From assembly GCA_011526565.1 (NCBI GenBank), contig WYBL01000009.1:1-64000 (forward strand): a stretch of DNA of 64,000 nucleotides, written 5' to 3'. This stretch comes from Acidobacteriota bacterium. Its GTDB lineage: Bacteria > Acidobacteriota > Vicinamibacteria > Fen-336. This document shows, piece by piece, positions 38,950 through 47,716 of this stretch (position 1 is the first letter of the stretch; each line of letters opens with the position of its first letter). Both the position numbers and the translations under genes were made by a program. The notes beneath the pieces were generated by a model that ran no database searches, had not been told where the DNA came from, and worked only from the letters and a program-made list of their open reading frames with translations.

Positions 38950-40941
38950 TTGACCACTTCCCTGGATGCGCCCGAGACGCCGCCCGCTCCACTGACGGGA
39001 CCGTTCACGATCGAAGCGGTCGCGCCGGCACCGCAGCTCGCGCTGCCCGTCGTGGTCGCGCTCGGCCTGATCGGAGCGGCCGTCAACCTGCTCGGTGCCT
39101 GGGCCGGCGGCGGCGCGGCGCTGGGGGCGGCTGCAGCCTTCGTCGCCTTGCGCACCGCTCGGCTGCCGCATGGCGTCGCGGGGGCCGCACTCACGCTGCT
39201 CGGGCTGTGGCCCGCCGGGCTCGCGCTGATGGCGGGACATGCGCTGGAGGCGGCGGCGGTCTTCGGGTTCGCCACGATCACGCACAGCGTGACTGCGGCG
39301 GCGCTCGTGGCCTGGGCCATCGGCCTCGCCCTGAGCGCGGCGGCCGGGACCGCGCAGCCGTGGTTCGGGCCGGCCCTCGTCGGCCTCGGCGGCGCCGCGG
39401 TGGCCGAGGCGGCGACGCTGGCCTGGCACGCGCGGCATCGCTTCCGCGCACCCGAGCCCGTCTGGGCGGCCCCGCTGCGCCTGCACCTGCTGGCGAGCGT
39501 CGGCCCGCTCGTGATCGTGGGCGGCGCAGCGCTGGCTGCGGGGCAGGGCACGGGCCTGATCCTGGCCGCCATCCTCGCCGTCGCCGCGGGCCAGGCCATC
39601 GCCGTCGTCGCGGGCAGTCGCGGCGAGGTGCCCGAGGCCGCGGTCCTCCACGACGAGGAGACGGGGTTGCCGAACCGCCGCCAGCTCGTGTCGCGGCTGC
39701 GGCAGTGGATCGAGCGCGGCGGTGCGGAAGTCCCGGGCTTCGCGGTGCTCCACCTCGGGCTCGAGCGGCTGCGCAGCGTCGAGAGCTCGTTCGGCCGTCC
39801 TGCCGCGGACCAGTTGCGGGCGATGGCCGCGCGGCGCCTGGAGGCGAGCGCGCGCCCCGGCGACATGGTCGCGCGGGTGGGCGACGACGAGTTCGCGGTG
39901 CTCCTGCGCGACGTCTCGGAGCGCGAGACCGCCACCCGCCTCGGCGTCGCGCTGGTCGACGCGCTGGGCCGTCCGTTCGTGCTGCCCGCCGGCGAGGTGG
40001 CGATCAGCGCCCGCGTGGGCGTCGGCCTCTATCCGGGCGACGGCGCGACGGCCGAGGTGCTGCTGCGCAACGCGAGCGCGGCGACCTGGGCGGCGCAGCG
40101 GCTGGGCCGCGACGTCGTGCGCCACTACACCTCGCGGGTCAACTCGCGCGAGGTGCGGCGGCTGACGCTGGAGGCGGGACTGCGCCGCGCGATCGAGGAG
40201 GACCGCATCGAGCTGTACCTCCAGCCGATCGTCCACGCCCGCGACGGCCGCGCACTCGGCGCCGAGGCGCTGGTGCGCTGGCCCGCGCCGGACGGCTCGT
40301 TCCACACGCCGTCGGAGTTCATCCCGCTGGCGGAGGAGTCGGACCTGATCCTCGCCCTCGACGCCTGGATGCTCGACGCCGCGGGCCGTGCCATCGCCGG
40401 CCTCGGCTCCGCCGCCGACGGCCTCGTCATCTCGATCAACCTCTCGCCGCGCCAGCTCCAGCGCTCCGGGCTCGAGGGCCGCATCCGCGAGGTGCTCGAG
40501 CGCCATGGCGTCCCGCCCCACCGCCTGGGCGTCGAGATCACCGAGGGCACGGCGCTGCAGGACTTCGAGCGCACGGCCGAGACCCTGCGCGCGCTGCGTG
40601 CGGCCGGCATCAAGGTCTCGATCGACGACTTCGGCACCGGCTACTCGTCGCTGTCGTACCTGCGCCGGCTGCCGGTCGACGCGGTCAAGCTCGACGCCTC
40701 CTTCGTGCGCGAGATCGACCGTGGCGAAGACGCGGCGGCGATCGCGGCGGCCGTGATCGCGATGTCGCACGGGCTGCGCCTCCAGGTCGTCGCGGAGGGT
40801 GTCGAGAACGCCGCCCAGCTCCGCTACCTGCGCTCCCACGGCTGCGACGCCGTGCAGGGCTACCTGGTCAGCCCCGCCGTGCCCCCGAAGGAGTTCGCGA
40901 CGCTGGTCGCCCGCCACCAGCCGCTGCTGGCCGGGGACTGA
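38950..40941 (+). CDS. membrane GGDEF/EAL protein, probable c-di-GMP phosphodiesterase
   Basis: 663 residues. About six to eight N-terminal hydrophobic helices (~30-215) act as a membrane sensor, then a GGDEF domain (~225-390) and an EAL domain (~395-660). The GGDEF motif reads GDDEF, so cyclase activity is doubtful. The EAL domain keeps GAEALVRW, NLSPRQLQ, VEITEG, DDFGTGYSSLSYL, VKLDASF and EGVE, the metal and catalytic residues for c-di-GMP hydrolysis. I infer a phosphodiesterase whose GGDEF may bind GTP as a regulator. Start is TTG at 38950, 41 bases divergent from the exporter operon, with AAGG four bases upstream. Confidence 0.9.
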   Translation: MTTSLDAPETPPAPLTGPFTIEAVAPAPQLALPVVVALGLIGAAVNLLGAWAGGGAALGAAAAFVALRTARLPHGVAGAALTLLGLWPAGLALMAGHALEAAAVFGFATITHSVTAAALVAWAIGLALSAAAGTAQPWFGPALVGLGGAAVAEAATLAWHARHRFRAPEPVWAAPLRLHLLASVGPLVIVGGAALAAGQGTGLILAAILAVAAGQAIAVVAGSRGEVPEAAVLHDEETGLPNRRQLVSRLRQWIERGGAEVPGFAVLHLGLERLRSVESSFGRPAADQLRAMAARRLEASARPGDMVARVGDDEFAVLLRDVSERETATRLGVALVDALGRPFVLPAGEVAISARVGVGLYPGDGATAEVLLRNASAATWAAQRLGRDVVRHYTSRVNSREVRRLTLEAGLRRAIEEDRIELYLQPIVHARDGRALGAEALVRWPAPDGSFHTPSEFIPLAEESDLILALDAWMLDAAGRAIAGLGSAADGLVISINLSPRQLQRSGLEGRIREVLERHGVPPHRLGVEITEGTALQDFERTAETLRALRAAGIKVSIDDFGTGYSSLSYLRRLPVDAVKLDASFVREIDRGEDAAAIAAAVIAMSHGLRLQVVAEGVENAAQLRYLRSHGCDAVQGYLVSPAVPPKEFATLVARHQPLLAGD

Positions 40942-41022
40942 CGGGAGCGCGTTCCGGATCAAACGGTCCATGGCGGCCGCGGGCGCGGGGGAGAAGAATC
41001 CCGGCAGCCTGCGGGGGAAGCC

Positions 41023-41679
41023 ATGAAGAAGATCGCGGTGGTGCTGTCGGGCTGCGGCGTCTACGACGGCGCGGAGATCCACGAGGCGGTGATCACGCTG
41101 CTGGCCCTCGACCGCCACGGAGCCGAGGCCGTGATCTGCGCGCCGGACGTCGAGCAGATGCACGTCGTCGACCATCTCACGGGCGAGGTCGAGCCGGGTG
41201 CACGGCGCAACGTGCTCGTCGAGTCGGCCCGGATCGCGCGCGGAAGGATCCAGGACGTGGCGCGGGTCCGCGCGGCGGACGTCGACGGCCTGATGCTGCC
41301 GGGCGGCTTCGGCGCCGCCAAGAACCTGTGCGACTTCGCGGTCAGGGGCGCCGACTGCCACGTCGAGCCGGGCGTCGCGCGCCTCCTGCGCGAGGTCCAC
41401 GCGGCGCACAAGCCCATCGCGGCCGTCTGCATCGCGCCGGCAGTGCTGGCGAAGGTGCTGGGCGGCGAAGCGCCGAAGCTGACGATCGGCGACGACGCGA
41501 AGACGGCGGCCGCGCTCTCCGCGATGGGCGCCCGCCACGAGACCTGCCCGGTCGACGGCGTCACGGTCGACCGCGAGAAGAAGCTGATCTCGTCCCCGGC
41601 CTACATGCTGGCCGGCCGCATCTCGGAGGCGGCGGCCGGCATCGAGAAGGCGGTGGCGGAACTGCTGGCGATGGCCTGA
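41023..41679 (+). CDS. elbB: ElbB-type glyoxalase, DJ-1/PfpI superfamily
   Basis: 218 residues matching ElbB (isoprenoid biosynthesis glyoxalase). Seen: VVLSGCGVYDGAEIHEAVITL near the start (GCGVYDGAEIHE is a hallmark), GLMLPGGFGAAKNL, and the nucleophile elbow AAVCIAPAVLA with its cysteine. The enzyme family converts glyoxal and methylglyoxal in vitro; its cellular role is uncertain. ATG at 41023 is preceded by GGGGGAA, a good Shine-Dalgarno. It follows the GGDEF/EAL gene by 81 bases and converges on the exonuclease gene with seven bases between stops. Confidence 0.93.
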   Translation: MKKIAVVLSGCGVYDGAEIHEAVITLLALDRHGAEAVICAPDVEQMHVVDHLTGEVEPGARRNVLVESARIARGRIQDVARVRAADVDGLMLPGGFGAAKNLCDFAVRGADCHVEPGVARLLREVHAAHKPIAAVCIAPAVLAKVLGGEAPKLTIGDDAKTAAALSAMGARHETCPVDGVTVDREKKLISSPAYMLAGRISEAAAGIEKAVAELLAMA

Positions 41680-41686
41680 GCGGCCC

Positions 41687-42526
41687 TCAGTCGCCGAGCT
41701 CGAGGCGGCGCCGCAGCGCCGGCAGCGCGGCGGTCGGCCCGCGCCACTCCAGCTCGTCCACCGAGTCGAAGACGGGCACGTCCGTGCGCAGCGTGGCGAG
41801 CCGGCGGAACAGCAGCGCCTGCTCGCGCTGCGACCGCAATGTCGCCGCCAGCGCCTCGGCCCGGGCCAGCTTGAATCCCCACTCGCGGTGGTCGTCGGGG
41901 ATCGCCTCGAGCCGGCCGAAACGGGCCAGCACGGCCGCCGCCGACTTCGCCCCCCAGCCCGGCAGCCCGGGGAAGCCGTCCGCGCTGTCGCCCACGAGCG
42001 CGAGGTAGTCGGGGATCGCGGCCGGCGGGACCCCGAACTTCGAGACGACCCCGGCCTCGTCGCGCACGGTGCGCCGCATGCGGTCGAACTGGACGACCCG
42101 CGTGCCCTGCACGCACTGCGCGAGGTCCTTGTCGGGCGTGCAGATCACCACCTGCTCGACGCGCGGGTCGCGAGCGGCCCTCGCGGCGGCCGCGGCCAGC
42201 GCGTCGTCCGCCTCGAACTCGACCATCGCCCACGTCTTCACGCCCCACGCCACGAGCCCCTCTTCCAGCAGCGGGAACTGCGCCCACAGCGCCGGGTCGA
42301 TGCCTTCGCCGGTCTTGTAGCCCGGCCACAACTCGTTGCGGAACGACTCGATCACATGATCGGTCGCCACCCCGACGTGCGTCGCCCCGTCCTCGACCAG
42401 CCGCCGGATCGAGTGCATCACCCCCCGCACGGCGGCGATTTCTTCACCCTCCCGGTTCTTCGCGGACGGCATCGCGTAGAAGTGCCGATACAACTCGAAC
42501 GTCCCGTCGACGAGGTGGACCTTCAT
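41687..42526 (-). CDS. stand-alone 5'-3' exonuclease of the Pol I/FEN family
   Basis: 279-residue PIN/FEN-type nuclease resembling the 5' nuclease domain of DNA polymerase I without the polymerase. Seen: MKVHLVDGTFELYRHFYA (first metal Asp), VEFEADDALAAAAA (EADD cluster), VVICTPDKDLAQCV (TPDKD) and the helix-three-turn-helix LVGDSADGFPGLPGWGAKSAAAVL with further aspartates. It would process flaps or RNA primers. The start ATG overlaps the stop of a tiny upstream reading frame. A separate Pol I is not in the window. Confidence 0.9.
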   Translation of the reverse strand: MKVHLVDGTFELYRHFYAMPSAKNREGEEIAAVRGVMHSIRRLVEDGATHVGVATDHVIESFRNELWPGYKTGEGIDPALWAQFPLLEEGLVAWGVKTWAMVEFEADDALAAAAARAARDPRVEQVVICTPDKDLAQCVQGTRVVQFDRMRRTVRDEAGVVSKFGVPPAAIPDYLALVGDSADGFPGLPGWGAKSAAAVLARFGRLEAIPDDHREWGFKLARAEALAATLRSQREQALLFRRLATLRTDVPVFDSVDELEWRGPTAALPALRRRLELGD

Positions 42527-42591
42527 GGGCGGCGGCTATGGCCCGGGCCGCTGCTGTCGCCCTTCCTCGCTGCCGCCTTCCGCTTGGCCAT
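42523..42591 (-). CDS. possible 22-residue basic peptide upstream of the exonuclease
   Basis: A short frame starting at ATG 42591 encodes MAKRKAAARKGDSSGPGHSR plus two residues, strongly Lys/Arg-rich, and its stop overlaps the exonuclease ATG (ATGA). Only a weak GGGG precedes it. It could be a leader that couples translation, or an accident of high GC. No homologue is recognised. Included because it fills most of the 118-base gap between the exonuclease and four-helix-bundle genes. Confidence 0.25.
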   Translation of the reverse strand: MAKRKAAARKGDSSGPGHSRRP

Positions 42592-42644
42592 GGGAGCCCC
42601 GATCTTGCCGCCCCGTCGCCGGAACGGCAAGGAGTTGGGACCCG

Positions 42645-43004
42645 TCACCGCGCGTGCTTCCTCCAGAGACCCGTCGTGGTCTGGACGACCCGGACCAAAA
42701 TCTGCCGAGCCTCGGCCACTTGCATCGCCCTGCGCGAGTTCACGGCCAGCAGGTCCAGGATCGCCACGCACTCCAGCGCCGAGCCCCGCGCCATCGCGAA
42801 GAAACGCGCCTGGTCCTTCCGAGAGGTCCGCCCGACGCCTTCCGCCAGGCAGAGCACGATCGAGGACGACGCCCGCCGAAGCTGATCGCCGAGACCGGAG
42901 CCATGCGGAGCCAGCCCGTCCGCAAGCTGGGAGAACTGTCGGGCCAGCCGATACGCGTCGAGCTGATCGAGCTGGGTCGTCACCGAGTTCGTGCTGTGCG
43001 CCAT
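42645..43004 (-). CDS. four-helix-bundle protein (S23/IVP, Avd-like fold)
   Basis: 119 residues. LDAYRLARQFSQLADGLA opens the fold, followed by GDQLRRASSSIVLCLAEGVGRTS (LRRAS-S-I-NIAEG is the family signature) and KDQARFFAMARGSALECVAILDLL. These small pentameric nucleic-acid-binding proteins occur in 23S rRNA intervening sequences, as stand-alone genes, and as Avd in diversity-generating retroelements. No reverse transcriptase or rRNA is present here. ATG at 43004 has an ideal GGAGGTGA Shine-Dalgarno, but that site lies inside one arm of an 83-bp palindrome, and a large hairpin array lies further upstream. The gene-array pairing may be functional. Confidence 0.85.
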   Translation of the reverse strand: MAHSTNSVTTQLDQLDAYRLARQFSQLADGLAPHGSGLGDQLRRASSSIVLCLAEGVGRTSRKDQARFFAMARGSALECVAILDLLAVNSRRAMQVAEARQILVRVVQTTTGLWRKHAR

Positions 43005-43005
43005 C

Positions 43006-43088
43006 GCGTCACCTCCTCGGCGGGGCTGCTGGCCCCGCCTTCGCAGAAGGAGGCGGGGCCAGCAGCCGTACTGGCGAGGAGGTGACGC
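43006..43088. repeat. 83-bp composite palindrome covering the ribosome-binding site
   Basis: Outer arms GCGTCACCTCCTCG (43006-43019) and CGAGGAGGTGACGC (43075-43088) are exact inverse complements. Inner arms of 17 bases (43024-43040 and 43051-43067) are also exact, enclosing a small CCTTC/GAAGG loop stem (43038-43050). The outer left arm, read on the minus strand, carries the GGAGGTGA that serves the four-helix-bundle gene, so folding the mRNA would sequester its ribosome-binding site. Equally, it could be a DNA operator bound by a dimeric protein. Confidence 0.85.
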
Positions 43089-43205
43089 GCTGCAGCCGCG
43101 TTCGAGGACGGCCGGGCACGGGTCGTGACAGCGCGAACCGTGGCCCGTCGCGCTGGCGCGAGCCGTGCAGGACAACCGCGAACGACCGCAGGGACTCGTG
43201 TCGTT

Positions 43206-43580
43206 TTCGAACCAACGGAGCGCCGGAGTTCCGACGCTCCGCCAGCTCGAGCCGGCGGTCCGTCGGGCAGGTAGCGGACCGTTGGTTCGAACCGGCGCAG
43301 CGTCCGCTAGCCCGACGCTGCGTTCGCTCGAGCCGGCGCGGCGCTGGTCAGCCGACGCCGCGTTGGTTCGGACCGGCGCGCCGACTGCTGGCCGGCGGCG
43401 CGCTGTTCGAACCGACGGAGCGCCGGGATTCCGACGCTCCGCTGCTCGAGCCGGCGGTCCGTCGGCAAGACATCGGACCGTTCGTTCGAACCGGCGCAGC
43501 GTTCGTCAGCCCGACGCTGCGTTCGCTCGAAACCGGCGCGGCGACTGTCAGCCGGCGCCGCGTCAGTTCGAAACGGCCGA
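43206..43580. repeat. array of nine ~40-bp hairpin units in ~200-bp higher-order repeats
   Basis: This 582-base gap between prfA and the four-helix-bundle gene holds nine inverted repeats starting at 43216, 43256, 43296, 43337, 43377, 43416, 43455, 43495 and 43537 (spacing 39-42). Seven-base stems are, in order, CGGAGCG, CGGTCCG, CGCAGCG, CGCGGCG, CGCGCCG, then CGGAGCG, CGGTCCG, CGCAGCG, CGCGGCG, each followed by its exact complement after 11-13 bases. The first four types recur after 199-200 bases with identical stems but changed loops. Linkers of 13-15 bases are themselves palindromic and largely alternate between GTTCGAACCGG-like and GCTCGAGCCGG-like. A possible decayed unit lies at 43131-43153. 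Not a CRISPR. Function unknown. Confidence 0.9.
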
Positions 43581-43586
43581 AACGGC

Positions 43587-44660
43587 CTAGCTCTTCAGCC
43601 GCTCCGCCTGGTCGAACGCGATCAGCGCGTCGAACACCTCGTCCATGTCGCCGTCGAGGATGGCCTGCAGGCGGTGGATGGTGAGCCCGATGCGGTGATC
43701 GGTGACCCGGGCCTGCTGGAAGTTGTAGGTCCTGATCTTCTCGCTGCGGTCGCCGCTGCCGACCTGGCTCTTGCGGTCGGCCGAGATCTTCTTCTGCTGC
43801 TCCTCGAGCGCGATCTCGTACAGCCGTGCCCGCAGCACCTTCATCGCCTTCTCGCGGTTCTTGATCTGGCTCTTCTCGTCCTGGCAGGAGACCACGAGAC
43901 CGGTGGGGAGGTGGGTGAGCCGCACGGCCGAGTAGGTCGTGTTGACGCTCTGGCCGCCGGGCCCCGACGAGCAGAAGGTGTCGACCCGGATGTCCTTCTG
44001 CTCGATCTTGACGTCGACCTCTTCCGCTTCCGGCAGCACCGCGACGGTGATCGCGGAGGTGTGGATGCGGCCCGAGGCCTCGGTCTCCGGCACCCGCTGC
44101 ACGCGGTGCACGCCGCTCTCGTAGCGCAGCTTGGAGTAGACCCGATCGCCTTCGACCATGGCGATCACTTCCTTGATCCCGCCGGAGGCGGACGGGCTCG
44201 AGGAGACGACGTCGACCTTCCAGCCCTGGCGCTCGGCGTAGCGCGAGTACATGCGGAACACGTCGCCGGCGAAAAGCGCCGCTTCTTCTCCGCCGGTGCC
44301 GGCGCGGATCTCCAGCAGCACGTTCTTCTCGTCGTTGGGGTCCTTCGGGATGAGTTGGACGCGGATGTCCGCCTCGAGCTGATCCCGCTTCGCCTCCAGC
44401 GAGCGGACCTCTTCCTGCGCCATCTCGCGCAGTTCCGGGTCGGTCTCCGCCTTCGCCATCTCCTGGCACTTGACGATCTCGCCCAGCACCGACTTGTAGT
44501 CCCGGAACAGCGTGACCACCGGCGTCAGGCCCTTCGTCTCCTTGGCCAGCTTCTGCCAGGCGGACGGGTCCTGGGCGACGGCGGGATCCGCCATCTGCTC
44601 CTCGAGGGAGCGCAGGCGGTTCTCGATGTCGCGGAGCTTCTCGAAGGTGAGGGGGTCCAT
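43587..44660 (-). CDS. prfA: peptide chain release factor 1
   Basis: 357-residue RF1. Seen: the GGQ loop in [17 protein letters not shown], the RF1-type anticodon-reading tripeptide as PET in [17 protein letters not shown] (P-x-T distinguishes RF1 from RF2's SPF), and [12 protein letters not shown]. It terminates translation at UAA and UAG. ATG at 44660 follows rpmE by 32 bases; rpmE-prfA order is common in many bacteria, usually followed by prmC, which here lies 8 kb away. The TAG stop borders the hairpin array, whose transcription as a prfA 3' extension is plausible. Confidence 0.97.
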   Translation of the reverse strand: MDPLTFEKLRDIENRLRSLEEQMADPAVAQDPSAWQKLAKETKGLTPVVTLFRDYKSVLGEIVKCQEMAKAETDPELREMAQEEVRSLEAKRDQLEADIRVQLIPKDPNDEKNVLLEIRAGTGGEEAALFAGDVFRMYSRYAERQGWKVDVVSSSPSASGGIKEVIAMVEGDRVYSKLRYESGVHRVQRVPETEASGRIHTSAITVAVLPEAEEVDVKIEQKDIRVDTFCSSGPGGQSVNTTYSAVRLTHLPTGLVVSCQDEKSQIKNREKAMKVLRARLYEIALEEQQKKISADRKSQVGSGDRSEKIRTYNFQQARVTDHRIGLTIHRLQAILDGDMDEVFDALIAFDQAERLKS

Positions 44661-44692
44661 GGCGATCGGCCCGGGCCCGCGGGGGTCTGCCC

Positions 44693-44917
44693 CTAGGCCT
44701 CCGCCTTCTTCGCGGTCGCCTTGCCGTAGCGCTTGTTGAAGCGCTCGACGCGGCCGGCGGCGTCGATCAGCTTCTGCTTGCCCGTGAAGAACGGGTGGCA
44801 GGACGAGCAGATCTCCAGGCGCAGTTCGGGCGCCTTGGTGGAACGCGTCATCCAGGTGGCGCCGCAGGCGCAGTGGACCTTGACTTCGGGGTACTCGGGG
44901 TGGATGCCAGCCTTCAT
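44693..44917 (-). CDS. rpmE: 50S ribosomal protein bL31
   Basis: 74 residues beginning [19 protein letters not shown]. Four cysteines (HCACG and CSSCHPFF) form the zinc-binding site of the C+ type bL31, with the signature [20 protein letters not shown]. It sits at the subunit interface of the ribosome. ATG at 44917 has GGAAG four bases upstream. It is divergent from the DUF1800 gene across 152 bases in which I see GC-rich inverted repeats (GGCCATCGGGCC) but no convincing promoter pair for either side. Confidence 0.97.
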   Translation of the reverse strand: MKAGIHPEYPEVKVHCACGATWMTRSTKAPELRLEICSSCHPFFTGKQKLIDAAGRVERFNKRYGKATAKKAEA

Positions 44918-45069
44918 CGCTCTTCCTTCCGCGCGGCGTACCGCACCGGCCATCGGGCCGGCGGGCGGGCGCCGCAAACACGAAAGGATAGCAGAGAACG
45001 GGCGCGCGGCCGCTTCAACCTCCGCCCCCGGTTTCCGGTCCAATATTCGCGACTGCTCCCGGAGGCCCC

Positions 45070-46482
45070 GTGCCCGACCCCAACCGTCTCGGTTACCGCA
45101 CCGCGCTCCACCTGTTGTCCCGTGCCGGCTTCGGACCCCGCCCCGGGGAACTGGCGACCGCCCTGTCCCGCGGCCTCGAACGCTGGGCGCTCGAGCAGCT
45201 CGAGCCCGGCCCCGACCCGGAGCTCGACGCCCGGCTCTCGGGCTTCACGACGCTGGGCTACTCGACGAGCCGGGTGCTCCAGCTCTACAACGCCGACAAC
45301 CGCACGATCGGCGTGATCCTCGACGAGATGGCGAGCGCGAAGGTGATCCGCGCCGTGCACGGCAGGAACCAGCTCGTGGAGAACCTGGTCGACTTCTGGT
45401 TCAACCACTTCAACGTCTTCGTCAACGACGGCTTCGACCGCTACTCGATCCTGTCCTACGAGCGCGACGCGATCCGCCCCTTCGTGCTCGGCCGCTTCCG
45501 CGACCTGCTGGGCGCGGCGACGAAGCACCCGGCGATGCTGTTCTACCTGGACAACTACCTGAACACGCTGCCCCGCGCGGCGGGCGGGCGCCAGGTCGGC
45601 GGGATCAACGAGAACCACGGTCGCGAGCTGCTCGAGCTGCACACGGTCGGCGTCGACGCGGGCTACTCGCAGGACGACGTGATCGCCGCGGCGCGGGTGA
45701 TGACGGGCCACGGCATCGACAACGTGCAGACCGGCGGCAACTACCAGTTCCGCGCGGCCAACCACGACACCGGGGCCAAGCAGGTGTTCGGGCTGAGCGT
45801 GGCGGCCGGCGGCGGCGCCGACGAGCTCGAGCGGCTGCTCGACCACCTGGCGGCCCACCCGGCCACGGCGCGTTTCGTGTGCGGGCGGCTGGCCCAGCGC
45901 TTCGTCGCCGACGACCCGCCGGCGGCACTGGTCGAGCGGCTCGCGGAGGTCTACCTGGCCCACGACGGCGAGATCGCCGCCGTGCTGCGCGCGCTGTTCG
46001 GCAGCGCGGAGTTCTGGGCCGAGGCCTACGGTCCCGGCAAGCCGAGGACGCCCTTCGAGTACGCGATCGCAGCGCTTCGGGCTGTGGGGGCCAACGTGAC
46101 CGCCACGCGTGCGATCCGCGCGTTCCTGACCGAGGCCGGGCAGCCTCTCTACGCCTGCAACCCGCCGACCGGGTACAGCAACCGGGGGCTCGACTGGCTG
46201 AACCCCTCGGCCCAGCTCGCGCGAATGAACTTCGCGCTGGACCTGTGCACGGGAGCGCTCGCCGGCGCCAGCGTCAACCTGGCCGGCCTGGTCGCCTCGG
46301 GCGGCGGCGACGCGTCGAGCGCGCGCGGGGTGGTCGACGCGATCGACCGCGAGGTGTTCGGCCTGACGCTGAACGATTCGAGCCGGGCCGCGGCCGCGAA
46401 GGTGGCCACGACCGGCACGCCGGGAGTGGCGGCGCGCGTCACGGCGCTGCTGCTGGCCGGCCCCGAGATGCAGGTGAGGTGA
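45070..46482 (+). CDS. DUF1800 family protein
   Basis: 470-residue DUF1800 protein. Family segments seen: [61 protein letters not shown], and [13 protein letters not shown] at 45070 is preceded by GGAGG four bases upstream. DUF1800 proteins are almost always paired with DUF1501 proteins, as here, and are abundant in acidobacteria, planctomycetes and proteobacteria; no biochemical function is established. No obvious signal peptide, though its partner carries a Tat signal. First gene of a four-gene unit ending with a Rieske lipoprotein. Confidence 0.93.
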   Translation: MPDPNRLGYRTALHLLSRAGFGPRPGELATALSRGLERWALEQLEPGPDPELDARLSGFTTLGYSTSRVLQLYNADNRTIGVILDEMASAKVIRAVHGRNQLVENLVDFWFNHFNVFVNDGFDRYSILSYERDAIRPFVLGRFRDLLGAATKHPAMLFYLDNYLNTLPRAAGGRQVGGINENHGRELLELHTVGVDAGYSQDDVIAAARVMTGHGIDNVQTGGNYQFRAANHDTGAKQVFGLSVAAGGGADELERLLDHLAAHPATARFVCGRLAQRFVADDPPAALVERLAEVYLAHDGEIAAVLRALFGSAEFWAEAYGPGKPRTPFEYAIAALRAVGANVTATRAIRAFLTEAGQPLYACNPPTGYSNRGLDWLNPSAQLARMNFALDLCTGALAGASVNLAGLVASGGGDASSARGVVDAIDREVFGLTLNDSSRAAAAKVATTGTPGVAARVTALLLAGPEMQVR

Positions 46483-46485
46483 GCG

Positions 46486-47700
46486 ATGGCCTTCGACCCC
46501 TCGCGCCGCGTGTTCCTCCGCGGGGCCTCGCTGGCCGCCGCCGGCATCGGCCTCGCGCCGTCCGCCCTGCTGACCCGCACCGCGCATGCCGCCGGGGCGG
46601 GGCCGAAGGTGCTGGTCAAGGTCTTCCTGCGCGGCGGCTGCGACGGCCTCAACTTCTGCGTGCCGCACGGCGACGCCCGCTACTACGCGCTGCGCGGGGC
46701 GATCGCGCTGCCGCGCCCGGGAGCAGGCGGGGGAGTCGTCGACCTCGACGGCTACTTCGGCATGCATCCGGAGCTGGCGCCGCTCGATCCCTGGTGGCGC
46801 GACGGGCGGCTGGCCTTCGTCCACGCCGTGGGCAACGCGGGCCTCACGCGCTCGCACTTCGACGCCCAGGACTTCATGGAGTCGGGGACCCCGGGCGAGA
46901 AGGCCACGGCGACCGGCTGGCTGGATCGCGCGATCGCCCGGCTGCCCGGTTCCGAGGTCACCCAGGCGGTCTCCTTCTCGACCCAGCTCGTGCGCTCGTT
47001 CCTGGGCCCCGAGCCGGTGCTGGTCGCGCAGAACCTCGCGGCCTTCGACCTGCGGGCGCGCACCTGGCGCGCCGAGGCGGAGGCGCTGCTGACGGAGATG
47101 TACCGCGCCGACGACACCCGCGTCGGCAGCGTGACGCTCGAGACCTTCGAGGCGGTGAACAGCCTGCTGCGGGCCCCGAACCCGGCCCCGGCCAACGGCG
47201 CCGCCTACCCGACCCAGAGCGTGGGCAACTCGCTGCGGCAGGCCGCGCGGCTGATCAAGGCCGGCCTCGGCACCCGCTGCATCTACGTCAACGTGACGGG
47301 CGGGTTCGACACGCATTCGAACCAGCTCGCCAACAACGTCAACGATTTCAGGCCGCTGGGCCTGGCGCTGGCGGCGTTCGCGACCGACCTCGGGGCGCTG
47401 TTCGACGACGTGGTCGTGATGGTGACCACCGAGTTCGGCCGCACCGCCGCCGTCAACGGTGCCGCGGGCACGGACCACGGCACCGGTTACGCGATGCTGG
47501 TGATGGGTGGCGGCGTGCGCGGCGGGCGCGTGCTCGGCCGCTGGCCCGGGCTGGACGCGTCGCAGTTGCGGGACAACCGCGACCTGGCCGCGACGACCGA
47601 CTTCCGCGACGTGTTCCAGGAGCTGGCCCGCGCCCAGTTCGGCCTCTCCGAGTCGCTGTTCCCCGGCTACACGCCCGGTCCGGGCGTGGGCGTCGTCTAG
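46486..47700 (+). CDS. DUF1501 family protein, Tat-exported
   Basis: 404 residues with a twin-arginine signal (SRRVFLRGASLAAAGIGLA). Mature segments match the sulfatase-like DUF1501 family: KVFLRGGCDGLNFCVPHGD, HPELAPLDPWWRDGRLAFVHAVG, RSHFDAQDFMESG, GGFDTHSNQ, VVMVTTEFGRTAAVNG and DHGTGYAMLVMGGGV. The alkaline-phosphatase-like fold and Asp/His residues suggest metal binding; the reaction is unknown. Begins 3 bases after DUF1800, typical of the pair. The Tat signal implies cofactor loading before export. Confidence 0.93.
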   Translation: MAFDPSRRVFLRGASLAAAGIGLAPSALLTRTAHAAGAGPKVLVKVFLRGGCDGLNFCVPHGDARYYALRGAIALPRPGAGGGVVDLDGYFGMHPELAPLDPWWRDGRLAFVHAVGNAGLTRSHFDAQDFMESGTPGEKATATGWLDRAIARLPGSEVTQAVSFSTQLVRSFLGPEPVLVAQNLAAFDLRARTWRAEAEALLTEMYRADDTRVGSVTLETFEAVNSLLRAPNPAPANGAAYPTQSVGNSLRQAARLIKAGLGTRCIYVNVTGGFDTHSNQLANNVNDFRPLGLALAAFATDLGALFDDVVVMVTTEFGRTAAVNGAAGTDHGTGYAMLVMGGGVRGGRVLGRWPGLDASQLRDNRDLAATTDFRDVFQELARAQFGLSESLFPGYTPGPGVGVV

Positions 47701-47716
47701 AAACCAGAGGACCCGC

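Noticed and set aside
42523-42771. 82-codon version of the basic small gene
   Set aside because: The longer form overlaps the four-helix-bundle coding sequence and has no start signal; only the last 22 codons are kept as a tentative feature.
43206-43580. CRISPR array
   Set aside because: The conserved parts are short palindromic linkers of 13-15 bases and the intervening segments are self-complementary stems that recur, not unique spacers; no cas gene is present.
42645-43580. Diversity-generating retroelement based on the Avd-like protein
   Set aside because: No reverse transcriptase, template/variable repeat pair or target gene was found in the window.
43165-43590. Repetitive open frame of 141 codons across the hairpin array (plus strand)
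   Set aside because: The ~40-base period is not a multiple of three, so no protein repeat is maintained, and the product is low-complexity Arg/Ala/Ser. The frame is open only because of the base composition.
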